Assembly: GCA_003235435.1 (NCBI GenBank)
Contig: QJWF01000069.1
Coordinates: forward strand, 1-10,424
DNA: 10,424 nucleotides
Direction of reading: 5' to 3'
DNA from: Nitrosomonadales bacterium
Lineage (GTDB): Bacteria > Pseudomonadota > Gammaproteobacteria > Burkholderiales > Gallionellaceae
The position numbers and the translations under genes were made by a program. Below the pieces are notes generated by a model. It searched no databases and was not told the origin of the DNA. It worked only from the letters and a program-made list of their open reading frames with translations. Positions 1 through 8,131 of this stretch are shown in pieces. Positions within the stretch are counted from its first letter, which is position 1. The number at the start of each line of letters is the position of its first letter.

Positions 1-133
1 GGTAAAATATGTTACATGAGCGCATGGTTCATTAATCTCCCTGACTTAGAACACAGACTAACAGCTTTGTGGCCGCTACTCAATATACATTAACTATTTC
101 TTCTTGTTCCATGAATATTAATGGTAATGGAGA
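1..133. other. AT-rich stretch without a recognisable gene
   Basis: This stretch lies downstream of the minus-strand ATPase gene and is visibly richer in A and T than the rest of the window. I see no coding sequence of useful length on either strand. A near-palindrome, CATGAATATTAATG, sits at 110-123, just past the ATPase stop codon. It is not followed by a T-run on the minus strand, so it is not a convincing terminator. On the minus strand a GGGAGA motif precedes an ATG at 32, but that frame stops after six codons. A second ATG at 25 stays open to the window edge, which is too short to judge. Confidence 0.4.
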
Positions 134-1648
134 TCAAAATATATGTATGGATGTGGCGAATGCTTCCCGGTACCGTTTAGGCAATTTCCCGGTTGCTTTG
201 CGTGCCTCATCAATCGACGAGTAAGCACCATAGAGCACACGCAAGCCGTCATTCCTGCCGAACTTGGTGGGAAGCAGGTAGATTTCATTGAGCACGCCAA
301 GTTTGTCCGCGCGCCCGAGGAAACCCTCGATGCGCTCGCGATTGATTTTCTCATTGAAAAACAACTGGATACTGGCAACAGCTGATTTCTGTGCAAGCAA
401 TTGTTTGCCAGCCGCCATTCGTTGCTCGAACAGTATGTATTCTTTTATCGCCGGGGGGTTGGTGGCAGGGGACTTTATTTCTTCAACACTGGGCTTTTCA
501 ACGCTGGTTGAAGTTTTGTCGCTTTCTGATATCGGCAAACGGGAAGCCGGCACTGTAGCGGGGGTGGCTGCCCGGTTTTCTGTCACTGCAACCGCCGGGA
601 CAGGCACATTGTCCGGTTCCGGCGTCAAGGGTTGTGCAGAAGCTATTGCCGATGCACCCGCTTGTTTTGGCGGGATCCCGACGGATCCCGTGATATCCGG
701 GGCCCGGACAACCGGTTTCGCGGCGAGCGAAGCCGATTCGGGCCCCTGTTGCATTGCCCACCAGGCTGCCAAGCCGGCTGCAAGGAGTGCCGCGGCTGCA
801 ATGCCAGCCAGCATGAATCCTTTGCGAGTCTTGGTACTGGCAGGCTCAAGATCGCTGTCGCGGAGCGCAGCCTGCACGTGATTGGCTTTCACGTAATAGG
901 TATCCTCGACGAATGCGGACAACAGCGATTTGTCAGCCAGGATATTGACACGGCGCATCAGCCCGCTGGAAGCATCGGCAATCATCTTGATCGCGCCCGG
1001 AGAAAATATGTTAGGTCCATGGTAACCGGCTGCGCGCATCCGGAACATCAGATAGCTTTCCAGGATGTTTCGCGACAGGGGTTGCATGTTGAAGTGATGC
1101 ACAATGCGGTCCTTTAGTTGGCGCATGTTCGGCTGATCCAGCTTGGTATTCAGTTCCGGCTGTCCGAACAGCACAATCTGCATCAGTTTTGAATTGCCTA
1201 CTTGCAGGTTGTATAACAGCCGAAGTTCTTCCAGCGTGTCCAGCGGCATCGCATGTGCCTCATCAACCAGCACGACGATGCGCTTGCCTTCGCGCGCCTT
1301 TTCCTCGAGCTTGTTTTGTATCATGCTCATGATGACTCCGACGCGCTCGCCCGAAGTTTTCAGTTCGAGGCCGTCGGCGATCGCATACAGCATCTCTTCG
1401 CGCGACAGACTGGGATTGGCGAGATAGATCGTTTCGATATGGCCGGGAAGCTTTTCCAGCAGCATGCGGCACAGCATGGTTTTGCCGCTTCCGACTTCGC
1501 CGCTTACCTTGATGATGCCTTCGACCTCGCAAATGGAATAGATCAGAGCATCAAGTATCTCGCCGCGGTTTGCTCCGGAAAAAAAGAATTCTGTTACAGG
1601 GGTGATCCTGAACGGATGCTCTGTTATCCCGAAGTGTTCTAGATACAT
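134..1648 (-). CDS. ExeA/GspA-like AAA ATPase with one membrane helix and a C-terminal SPOR domain
   Basis: This 504-residue protein starts with the MYLEHFGITEHPF pattern seen at the start of ExeA/GspA-type secretion ATPases. The N-terminal AAA domain (about 1-265) has Walker A GEVGSGKT at 50-57, Walker B VVLVDEAH near 125-132 and an FGQPEL sensor-like motif at 161-166. One hydrophobic helix follows at about 278-298, then a Pro/Ala/Ser-rich linker (about 300-400). The C-terminal 80 residues resemble a SPOR domain, with a RVLYGAYSSIDEA core at about 470-482. SPOR domains are known to bind septal peptidoglycan lacking stem peptides. I infer an inner-membrane protein with a cytoplasmic ATPase and a periplasmic wall-binding tail, similar in layout to DamX or GspA. 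Such proteins help assemble envelope-spanning machines or act at division sites; which applies here is unknown. The ribosome site before the ATG at 1648 is weak (GAAAGA). The gene lies 117 bases downstream of the response regulator and may be co-transcribed with it. Confidence 0.8.
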   Translation of the reverse strand: MYLEHFGITEHPFRITPVTEFFFSGANRGEILDALIYSICEVEGIIKVSGEVGSGKTMLCRMLLEKLPGHIETIYLANPSLSREEMLYAIADGLELKTSGERVGVIMSMIQNKLEEKAREGKRIVVLVDEAHAMPLDTLEELRLLYNLQVGNSKLMQIVLFGQPELNTKLDQPNMRQLKDRIVHHFNMQPLSRNILESYLMFRMRAAGYHGPNIFSPGAIKMIADASSGLMRRVNILADKSLLSAFVEDTYYVKANHVQAALRDSDLEPASTKTRKGFMLAGIAAAALLAAGLAAWWAMQQGPESASLAAKPVVRAPDITGSVGIPPKQAGASAIASAQPLTPEPDNVPVPAVAVTENRAATPATVPASRLPISESDKTSTSVEKPSVEEIKSPATNPPAIKEYILFEQRMAAGKQLLAQKSAVASIQLFFNEKINRERIEGFLGRADKLGVLNEIYLLPTKFGRNDGLRVLYGAYSSIDEARKATGKLPKRYREAFATSIHIF

Positions 1649-1722
1649 GTGCGTCTTTCTATTGTTGCTGAAAAATCATATTTGCCAGGCATCATTCCTG
1701 TCTTCAAGTTGCAGTGGGCGCG

Positions 1723-1750
1723 GGAGCGGGCAGCCTGGTCACCACGCTCC
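1723..1750. repeat. Inverted repeat between the regulator and the ATPase gene
   Basis: GGAGCG at 1723-1728 and CGCTCC at 1745-1750 form perfect six-base arms around a 16-base spacer. It lies in the 117-base gap between the two minus-strand genes. No T-run follows on the minus strand, so a classic intrinsic terminator is unlikely. It could be an RNA hairpin that tunes downstream expression, a protein-binding site, or chance. The spacer also holds a GG-N10-GC arrangement on the minus strand (1743-1730), which weakly recalls a sigma-54 -24/-12 element. Confidence 0.35.
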
Positions 1751-1765
1751 TAATGGACTTAAATC

Positions 1766-3322
1766 CTATTGCTTGAGTTTTTCAAGCGCCCCCATTCGGC
1801 TATGCAGTGTGGTGCGGTTTATGCCGAGCAGTTTGGCTGCTTCGCTTATGTTGCCGGAAGCCAGTTCCAATGCGGAATCTATATAGCAATTTTCCTGCTC
1901 GCGCAAATAATGGTCCAGATTGAAGTTTCCAGATTTGAGCCGGTCTTGGGCCAGACCCTTGTTGCCGAGTGCAAGCGATCCGGTTTCCTCATCGCTGTCC
2001 GGGTGATGGCCGCTCGGTAAGTTCCGTTGAGACAGGTCCTCAACGCTTCCGCGCCTCATCCGCCTTCTGTCTTCCGGCTGCTTTCGTCTGTCGGGAATAA
2101 CGGGAGTTTCAAACGGATCGAGTTCGTCCTGAAGCTGTTTCGCGTCAACGCTTTTTCCGGGATATTTGGTAGAAAGCCGGATGACAATGTTGCGCAATTC
2201 GCGGGTATTTCCGGGGAAGCTATAGCGTTCCCATAATTGCAGCGCTTCCGGGTTCAGTTCGAAAGGCGCCAGCTTGATCTGTTGGGCATAAAAAGCACGG
2301 AAATGATCGAGCAGGAGCAGTTTGTCACTATCCAATTCGCGCAACGGAGGGACTGAGATGGGGAATACGTTCAGGCGGTGGTACAGGTCGCTGCGGAAAT
2401 CTCCGGTTCTGACAGCATCGCGCAAGTTGCGATTGGTGGCGGCTATGATGCGTGCTTGACTGACCCGCGCCGTGGTTTCTCCGACACGCTGATATTCGCC
2501 ATTTTCCAGAACTCGAAGCAATTTTGTTTGAAGTTCCAGTGGCAGTTCTCCGATCTCGTCAAGAAACAGGGTGCCATCAGATGCATCCTCAAAAAAACCT
2601 GCCTGCGGGCTGGTTGCACCGGTGAAGGCCCCTTTGCAGTAGCCGAACAGGGTCGGCTCGATCAGAGTCGGAGAGATTGCGGCGCAATTGAGCACCTTGA
2701 ATGGAGCACCCGGATTTGGCCCGGTCTTCTGTATAGCAGTGGCTACCAGTTCCTTGCCGCTACCGGATTCTCCTTCGATCAGAACAGGAAATGGCAAAGT
2801 GGCATATAGAGCTATCTGTTCGCGCAGTACCTTGATGCGTGAGCTTTGGCCGATGATTCCGAACAGGGGCTCGACCCTGGCTCCTTCCGCCGGCATGGTG
2901 CGAAATGCGCCGGTCTGCTGGATCTTTTCTATCTTCAGCGCATCGTCAAAGTGCTTCCTGATCTGTTCGGGTGTGCAGGGCTTGGCTATGAAATCGATCG
3001 CGCCCATTGTGCGCGCGTGACGGGCGTTGCTCAGATCGTTTTGCCCGGATAGTACGAATATCCTGATTGTGGGTGTGTGTGCCAGTAATTCGGTTATAAG
3101 CCTGAATCCTTCATCAGGACGGTGCGGAAACGGAGGCAGCCCCAGATCGACCAGCGCCAGTTTGAGCGTGTCAGGCAAATCTCGCTGCAATGCTATCGCA
3201 GCCGCGCGCGACTCCGCTTGGTGTACTTTGAAGTCACTGCCCAAAGCCATTGCCAATCCCTCGCGAATCAGCGGGTCATCGTCAACGATCAGCAGATCGA
3301 GCAGTGAGGAGGAGGTTTTCAA
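1766..3322 (-). CDS. Sigma-54-dependent response regulator (NtrC-type activator)
   Basis: This 518-residue protein has three parts. The receiver domain (about 8-130) carries the acidic pocket DDD at 14-16, a phosphorylatable Asp at 59, Ser92 and Lys114. The sigma-54-interacting AAA+ domain (about 153-385) has Walker A GESGSGKE at 184-191, the sigma-54 contact loop GAFTGA at 231-236, Walker B TLFLDEIGEL at 251-260 and arginines in the RSDLYHRL segment (310-317). A Fis-type helix-turn-helix ends the protein (about 471-516). It should activate sigma-54 promoters after phosphorylation. A linker of roughly 70 residues (400-470), strongly basic at 411-425, separates the AAA+ and DNA-binding parts and is longer than usual. 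The start is TTG at 3322: no ATG or GTG lies in frame between the upstream stop at 3350-3352 and the receiver domain, and GGGA lies five bases before it. The adjacent ATPase is a candidate target. The subfamily (for example PEP-CTERM or pilus regulators) cannot be fixed from this sequence. Confidence 0.9.
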   Translation of the reverse strand: MKTSSSLLDLLIVDDDPLIREGLAMALGSDFKVHQAESRAAAIALQRDLPDTLKLALVDLGLPPFPHRPDEGFRLITELLAHTPTIRIFVLSGQNDLSNARHARTMGAIDFIAKPCTPEQIRKHFDDALKIEKIQQTGAFRTMPAEGARVEPLFGIIGQSSRIKVLREQIALYATLPFPVLIEGESGSGKELVATAIQKTGPNPGAPFKVLNCAAISPTLIEPTLFGYCKGAFTGATSPQAGFFEDASDGTLFLDEIGELPLELQTKLLRVLENGEYQRVGETTARVSQARIIAATNRNLRDAVRTGDFRSDLYHRLNVFPISVPPLRELDSDKLLLLDHFRAFYAQQIKLAPFELNPEALQLWERYSFPGNTRELRNIVIRLSTKYPGKSVDAKQLQDELDPFETPVIPDRRKQPEDRRRMRRGSVEDLSQRNLPSGHHPDSDEETGSLALGNKGLAQDRLKSGNFNLDHYLREQENCYIDSALELASGNISEAAKLLGINRTTLHSRMGALEKLKQ

Positions 3323-3355
3323 GTTATTCCCATGAACACAGGCATAGTATTAAGA

Positions 3356-3384
3356 AGCATAACGGCAAGTGTGCTTAATCTCAA
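3356..3384 (-). promoter_or_regulatory. Candidate sigma-70 promoter for the response regulator
   Basis: On the minus strand TTGAGA (3384-3379) is followed after exactly 17 bases by TATGCT (3361-3356). These match the -35 consensus at five of six positions and the -10 at four of six. The predicted transcript start near 3349 leaves a leader of about 27 bases before the TTG start at 3322, which fits. The regulator would then be made by the housekeeping sigma factor. Judged by eye only. Confidence 0.4.
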
Positions 3385-3476
3385 GGGGATAGAGGAAACG
3401 CAAAATTTGGAAGGCAAATACGAAATGCCGTTGCCGTAAAGTGCCTTTCGTGCAGCAGGGCTTAAACCTGAATGAG

Positions 3477-3505
3477 TTGGGAATTGCTGGCGCGTGGTTT
3501 AGAAT
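3477..3505 (+). promoter_or_regulatory. Candidate sigma-70 promoter for the mla operon
   Basis: TTGGGA (3477-3482) and TAGAAT (3500-3505) are separated by 17 bases. The -10 matches TATAAT at five of six positions and the -35 matches at four of six. The transcript would start near 3512, about 23 bases before a TTG codon at 3535 that opens the conserved MlaF sequence. This placement argues against the upstream ATG at 3472, which would lie outside the transcript. It is the only plausible promoter I find for mlaF and the genes behind it. Confidence 0.5.
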
Positions 3506-3534
3506 GCGCGTTCTCGATTCTTGGGGTTTCAATT

Positions 3535-4338
3535 TTGTCTGAACCAGCATTGGTCGAAATACGCGATCTGAATTTTGCCTACGATAAGCGCCCGGTTCTG
3601 AAAGGCATCAACATGACCATGCCGAAAGGGAGGCTGATTGCCATCATGGGATTGAGTGGTTGCGGCAAAACAACACTATTGCGCCACATCGGAGGATCGC
3701 TCAAGCCGACAGGGGGCTGCGTCAAGGTGGGCGGGCAGGTGATGCATGAGCTTGACAGGAACGGTTTGTATGCGATGCGGCGCAAGATGGGCATGCTGTT
3801 TCAGTTTGGTGCACTGTTCACCGATATGTCTGTATATGACAATGTGGCGTTTCAGATGCGCGAGCATACCGAACTGCCGGATGAGATCATCCATGATCTG
3901 GTGCTTATGAAATTACATGCGGTGGGTCTGCGCGGCACCCAGAATTTGATGCCGTCCGAGTTGTCAGGAGGGATGGCGCGCCGAGTGGCCCTGGCGCGTA
4001 CCGTTGCACTGGATCCGATGCTGATCATGTATGACGAGCCGTTCGCGGGACTGGACCCGATTTCGCTGGGATTGGTTGGAGACCTGATTCGCCGCCTGAA
4101 TGATTCGCTGGGCGCAACATCGATAATCGTTACCCACGATGTCCAGGAATCCTTGAAGATCGTGGACTATGTTTATTTTATGTCAGAAGGCGTGGTCGTT
4201 GCCGAGGGAACGCCGGATCAGATCCGCGCCTCGGACAAGGAATATGTGCACCAGTTCGTGCATGGAGAAATGGATGGCCCGGTTCCATTCCACTATCCCG
4301 GCAGGGATTACCTGCAGGATTTGGAACTGAGGGCTTGA
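3535..4338 (+). CDS. mlaF: MlaF, ATPase of the Mla phospholipid ABC transporter
   Basis: MlaF hydrolyses ATP on the cytoplasmic face of the inner membrane to drive phospholipid movement by the MlaFEDB complex, which maintains outer-membrane lipid asymmetry. All ABC motifs are present, numbered from the TTG start: Walker A GLSGCGKT at 39-46, Q-loop Gln90, signature SELSGGM at 141-147, Walker B LIMYDEP at 163-169 and switch His201. The segment GALFTDMSVYDNVAF and the C-terminal DGPVPFHYPGRDYLQDL block are typical of MlaF. The length, 267 residues, is normal for the family. I chose the TTG at 3535 because family similarity begins there, GGGG lies about ten bases upstream, and a promoter-like element sits just before it. 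An in-frame ATG at 3472 would add 21 residues without family resemblance. The gene is first in the plus-strand operon. Confidence 0.93.
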   Translation: MSEPALVEIRDLNFAYDKRPVLKGINMTMPKGRLIAIMGLSGCGKTTLLRHIGGSLKPTGGCVKVGGQVMHELDRNGLYAMRRKMGMLFQFGALFTDMSVYDNVAFQMREHTELPDEIIHDLVLMKLHAVGLRGTQNLMPSELSGGMARRVALARTVALDPMLIMYDEPFAGLDPISLGLVGDLIRRLNDSLGATSIIVTHDVQESLKIVDYVYFMSEGVVVAEGTPDQIRASDKEYVHQFVHGEMDGPVPFHYPGRDYLQDLELRA

Positions 4339-4353
4339 ACAGGGGTTTCCATA

Positions 4354-5142
4354 ATGTCTGCTGCCAGTACAATCAGAATCATCGGTCATCGCGCTATCAA
4401 TGCGGTATGGCGCATCGGCATGGCGTCGCGTTTCTTTATTTACACGCTATTATATTCAGGCAGCAGTTTCCGGCGTTTCCACCTGACAATCAAGGAGCTT
4501 TTCTCGACCGGTGTGATGTCCCTGATCATCATTATTGTGGCGGGTTTGTTCGTCGGGATGGTGCTGGGATTGCAAGGCTATGAAACGCTCAAGCGTTACG
4601 GTTCGGAATCTGCACTGGGCACCATGGTGGCGTTGAGCCTGGTGCGTGAACTGGGACCCGTGGTGGCTGCGCTGCTGTTTGCCAGTCGCGCCGGTTCTGC
4701 AATGACAGCGGAGATCGGGTTGATGAAGGCTACCGAGCAAATTTCTGCAATGGAAATGATGGCGGTAAATCCGATCGCTCGCATCGTGGCCCCTCGCTTC
4801 TGGGCAGGCGTGATATCCATGCCGCTGCTGGCGGCGATGTTCAGCGCCGTGGGCGTGTTCGGTGGCTATCTTGTTGGAGTGGTGCAGATAGGTGTGGACG
4901 AAGGTTCGTTCTGGTCGCAAATGCAGTCAGCAGTGGATTTTCGCGATGACATATTGAACGGTGTCATCAAGAGTTTCGTGTTCGGTGTAGTGGTCACGCT
5001 GATTGCGCTGTTCGAAGGCTATGATGCCCCTCCCACTGCGGAAGGCGTTTCGGGTGCAACCACGCGCACTGTTGTGACTTCTTCGCTTGCGATCCTGATG
5101 CTGGATTTTGTGTTGACTGCAATCATGTTTAGAGGGAATTGA
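4354..5142 (+). CDS. mlaE: MlaE, permease of the Mla phospholipid transporter
   Basis: MlaE is the inner-membrane permease that, as a dimer, holds MlaF below and the MlaD ring above. The 262-residue length matches the family. Hydrophobic segments are visible at about 55-75, 97-112, 148-177, 203-222 and 240-258. An N-terminal amphipathic region (about 20-50) is also expected in MlaE proteins. The diagnostic cytoplasmic motif is present: [18 protein letters not shown] at about 119-136, followed by PRFWAG at 147-152. An AGGGG ribosome site lies eight bases before the ATG. The gap from mlaF is 15 bases, and the stop is followed after three bases by mlaD. Confidence 0.95.
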   Translation: MSAASTIRIIGHRAINAVWRIGMASRFFIYTLLYSGSSFRRFHLTIKELFSTGVMSLIIIIVAGLFVGMVLGLQGYETLKRYGSESALGTMVALSLVRELGPVVAALLFASRAGSAMTAEIGLMKATEQISAMEMMAVNPIARIVAPRFWAGVISMPLLAAMFSAVGVFGGYLVGVVQIGVDEGSFWSQMQSAVDFRDDILNGVIKSFVFGVVVTLIALFEGYDAPPTAEGVSGATTRTVVTSSLAILMLDFVLTAIMFRGN

Positions 5143-5145
5143 GAT

Positions 5146-5610
5146 ATGGAACGTACTACATTGGATTTGTGGGTGGGTATGTTTGTCGTGGCTGGCATCG
5201 CTGCGCTGGTGATGCTTGCGATGAAGGTTGGGAACCTTGGTACCTACAACGTGTCGGACGCTTATCAAGTACAGGCTTATTTCAACAACATCGGCGGATT
5301 GAAGACCAAGGCTTCGATAAAAAGCGCAGGCGTCGTGGTGGGGCGTGTGACTGGCATCACCCTGGATACCGAGCGCTATGAGGCAAAGGTGGAAATGAGT
5401 CTGGATCGTCGTTATCAGTTTCCCAAGGATACATTCGCCAATATTCTGACCTCCGGTCTGCTTGGTGAGCAGTACATCGGACTGATGCCTGGCGGAGACA
5501 GCGAGATGCTAAAGAACGGCGGGGTCATCAAGAAAACTCAGTCGGCTGTAGTGCTGGAAGATCTGATCGGCAAGTTCATTTATAACAAGGCCGATTCGCC
5601 TGCAAAGTAA
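5146..5610 (+). CDS. mlaD: MlaD, membrane-anchored MCE-domain lipid-binding protein
   Basis: MlaD forms a hexameric ring of MCE domains on the periplasmic side of the inner membrane and passes phospholipid between MlaE and the carrier MlaC. The protein has one N-terminal membrane helix (about 8-28), an MCE domain (about 39-117, including VVVGRVTGITLD at 63-74) and a C-terminal helix with SAVVLEDLIGKFIY at 133-146, which in homologues lines the central pore. TSGLLGEQYIGL at 102-113 is the typical end of the MCE fold. At 154 residues it is shorter than the E. coli protein (183), because the flexible C-terminal tail is missing. GAGGG precedes the start by nine bases. Confidence 0.94.
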   Translation: MERTTLDLWVGMFVVAGIAALVMLAMKVGNLGTYNVSDAYQVQAYFNNIGGLKTKASIKSAGVVVGRVTGITLDTERYEAKVEMSLDRRYQFPKDTFANILTSGLLGEQYIGLMPGGDSEMLKNGGVIKKTQSAVVLEDLIGKFIYNKADSPAK

Positions 5611-5621
5611 AGAGGAGTCAA

Positions 5622-6263
5622 ATGAAGGCACTGAAGGAAGCGGTTCTGGCAGTGTTGATGTTCGGTGCGACGGTTGTCGCATACGCTGAAATGATCGCAC
5701 CCGATGTTTTGATCAGAAATACCGTGGATGAAGTCACTGCAGTCATCAAACAGGACAAGGATATCCAGGCAGGTGATCTTAAAAAGATACAGGCGCTGGT
5801 GGATGCCAAGGTGCTGCCGCATTTCGATTTTGGGCGCATGACGCAACTTGCGGTCGGCAGGTATTGGCGTACTGCGAGTCCTGAGCAGAAGCAGGCGCTT
5901 GTGACGGAGTTCCGCAATATGCTGGTGCGCACCTATACCAAGGTTTTTACCGTTTATCGTGACCAGACCATCGAGGTCAAGCCATACAAGCTTGCAGTGG
6001 AAGATGAGACTGAGGCTACCGTCAAGACATTGATCCACAAGCCTGGGTCTCAGCCAATTCCGGTTGACTATGAATTGAAGAAGGCCGCCGACGGATGGAA
6101 GGCGTTTGACATATCGATTGAAGGGGTCAGCATGGTGATGAGTTATCGCGGCACCTTTGCAACTCAAATTCAGGAAAACGGGATAGACGGTCTGATCAAG
6201 ACTCTCGCAGACAAGAATGCCGGCTCGGATGAAGGAGACTTGGCCAAGGTGGGCGCGAAGTGA
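5622..6263 (+). CDS. mlaC: MlaC, periplasmic phospholipid carrier
   Basis: MlaC shuttles phospholipid across the periplasm between the outer-membrane MlaA complex and MlaD. The 213-residue protein begins with a signal peptide: Lys residues at 2 and 5, a hydrophobic core, and an AYA cleavage site predicted after residue 22. The mature part shows family blocks such as VLPHFDFGRMTQLAVG (about 64-79), YWRTASPEQKQAL and the C-terminal WKAFDISIEGVSMV region. A strong AGGAG ribosome site lies four bases before the ATG. The stop codon overlaps the GTG start of mlaB, suggesting translational coupling. Confidence 0.94.
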   Translation: MKALKEAVLAVLMFGATVVAYAEMIAPDVLIRNTVDEVTAVIKQDKDIQAGDLKKIQALVDAKVLPHFDFGRMTQLAVGRYWRTASPEQKQALVTEFRNMLVRTYTKVFTVYRDQTIEVKPYKLAVEDETEATVKTLIHKPGSQPIPVDYELKKAADGWKAFDISIEGVSMVMSYRGTFATQIQENGIDGLIKTLADKNAGSDEGDLAKVGAK

Positions 6264-6547
6264 ACCATCGCGAGGGCGACCGGATGGCTCTGCAAGGCCA
6301 CCTAAACATGGATACCGTTCCGGAATTGTTTGCGACCGGATTGCGTCATCTTGCACAAGAAGATCTGCTGGTGGACTTTTCCGGTGTAGAGTCTGCGGAC
6401 TCCGCCGCGGTCAGCATGCTGCTTGGCTGGGAAAGAGCGGCACAGCGCGGCGGGCGAAAGCTGCGCGTGTCAGGTTTGCCGGAAGACCTGCTGAGTCTTG
6501 CGCGCTTGTACGGAGTAGATAAACTGCTGCCGCAGCAATCCTTGTGA
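6260..6547 (+). CDS. mlaB: MlaB, STAS-domain subunit of the Mla transporter
   Basis: MlaB is a small cytoplasmic STAS protein that binds MlaF and is needed for stability and activity of the complex. The 95-residue length fits (E. coli has 97). The STAS core is visible: the strand MALQGHL at 9-15, LLVDFSGVESADSAAVSML at 36-54 and a C-terminal helix containing LARLYGVDKLLP. Ser48 lies where E. coli MlaB has Thr52, the helix-capping residue important for function. The start is GTG at 6260, overlapping the mlaC stop (GTGA), with AGGTGGG about seven bases upstream. An alternative ATG at 6284 would cut into the first strand. Confidence 0.88.
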   Translation: MNHREGDRMALQGHLNMDTVPELFATGLRHLAQEDLLVDFSGVESADSAAVSMLLGWERAAQRGGRKLRVSGLPEDLLSLARLYGVDKLLPQQSL

Positions 6548-6554
6548 TTGTTCC

Positions 6555-6579
6555 GCCACACCTGACAAACGGATGTGGC
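6555..6579 (+). repeat. Short inverted repeat after mlaB
   Basis: GCCACA at 6555-6560 and TGTGGC at 6574-6579 could form a six-base-pair hairpin with a 13-base loop in the 73-base gap between mlaB and ibaG. No T-run follows, so strong termination is not expected. It may be a weak or partial transcription barrier, an RNA-processing site, or chance. Confidence 0.3.
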
Positions 6580-6620
6580 CGCCCATTTGATCTACAGTTA
6601 GCCAACAGCGGATAATATCT

Positions 6621-6863
6621 ATGGTCACTCCTGAAAGCATCAGACTCAATATATCGCAGGGCTTGTCCACGGAATATTTAAGTGTAAATGGAGATGATGG
6701 TACTCACTTCGAGGCGATAATCGTCAGTGAAATGTTTAACGGCAAGAACCGTGTGCAGCGCCACCAGATGGTATATCGGACTTTGGGCGACCGGATGCGC
6801 GAGGAGATTCATGCGCTGTCGATGAAGACTTATACGCCGCAAGAGTGGCAGAGCCTGAAGTAA
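6621..6863 (+). CDS. ibaG: IbaG, BolA-family protein
   Basis: This 80-residue protein belongs to the BolA family, in the IbaG (YrbA) branch that sits next to murA in many proteobacteria. BolA-type proteins pair with monothiol glutaredoxins and are linked to iron-sulfur cluster handling; IbaG has been tied to acid stress and envelope phenotypes. Family features visible are SVNGDDGTHFEAIIVSEMF (about 21-39) and the C-terminal EIHALSMKTYTPQEW (62-76), which contains the conserved His64. The length is close to E. coli IbaG (84). The ribosome site is weak (GGA about nine bases upstream). Its stop lies three bases before murA, so the two are almost certainly co-transcribed. Confidence 0.88.
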   Translation: MVTPESIRLNISQGLSTEYLSVNGDDGTHFEAIIVSEMFNGKNRVQRHQMVYRTLGDRMREEIHALSMKTYTPQEWQSLK

Positions 6864-8117
<1,254 letters not shown>

Positions 8118-8131
8118 ACAGGGGTTTGATA

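Noticed and set aside
111..233. Plus-strand ORF starting MNINGNGDQN
   Set aside because: It has no ribosome site and overlaps the end of the ATPase gene on the other strand.
671..689. GGATCCCG occurring twice, with a CGGGATCCCG palindrome
   Set aside because: It lies within the ATPase linker coding for GSVGIPP; short codon repetition explains it.
288..881. Open frame of 197 codons on the plus strand opposite the ATPase gene
   Set aside because: It mirrors the Pro/Ala/Ser-rich linker and membrane helix of the ATPase and has low-complexity Ser/Ala composition.
3440..3470. GG-N10-GC or GG-N9-GC spacings on the minus strand upstream of the regulator, suggesting a sigma-54 promoter
   Set aside because: The matches to the rest of the -24/-12 consensus are at chance level, and a better sigma-70-like promoter lies closer to the gene.
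5580..6356. Open frame of 258 codons on the minus strand opposite mlaC
   Set aside because: It is antisense to a well-supported gene with signal peptide and family motifs, and shows no recognisable fold.
6587..6616. TTGATC and GATAAT with 18-base spacing ahead of ibaG
   Set aside because: The transcript would start at or after the ibaG ATG at 6621, leaving no leader, so it is probably chance.
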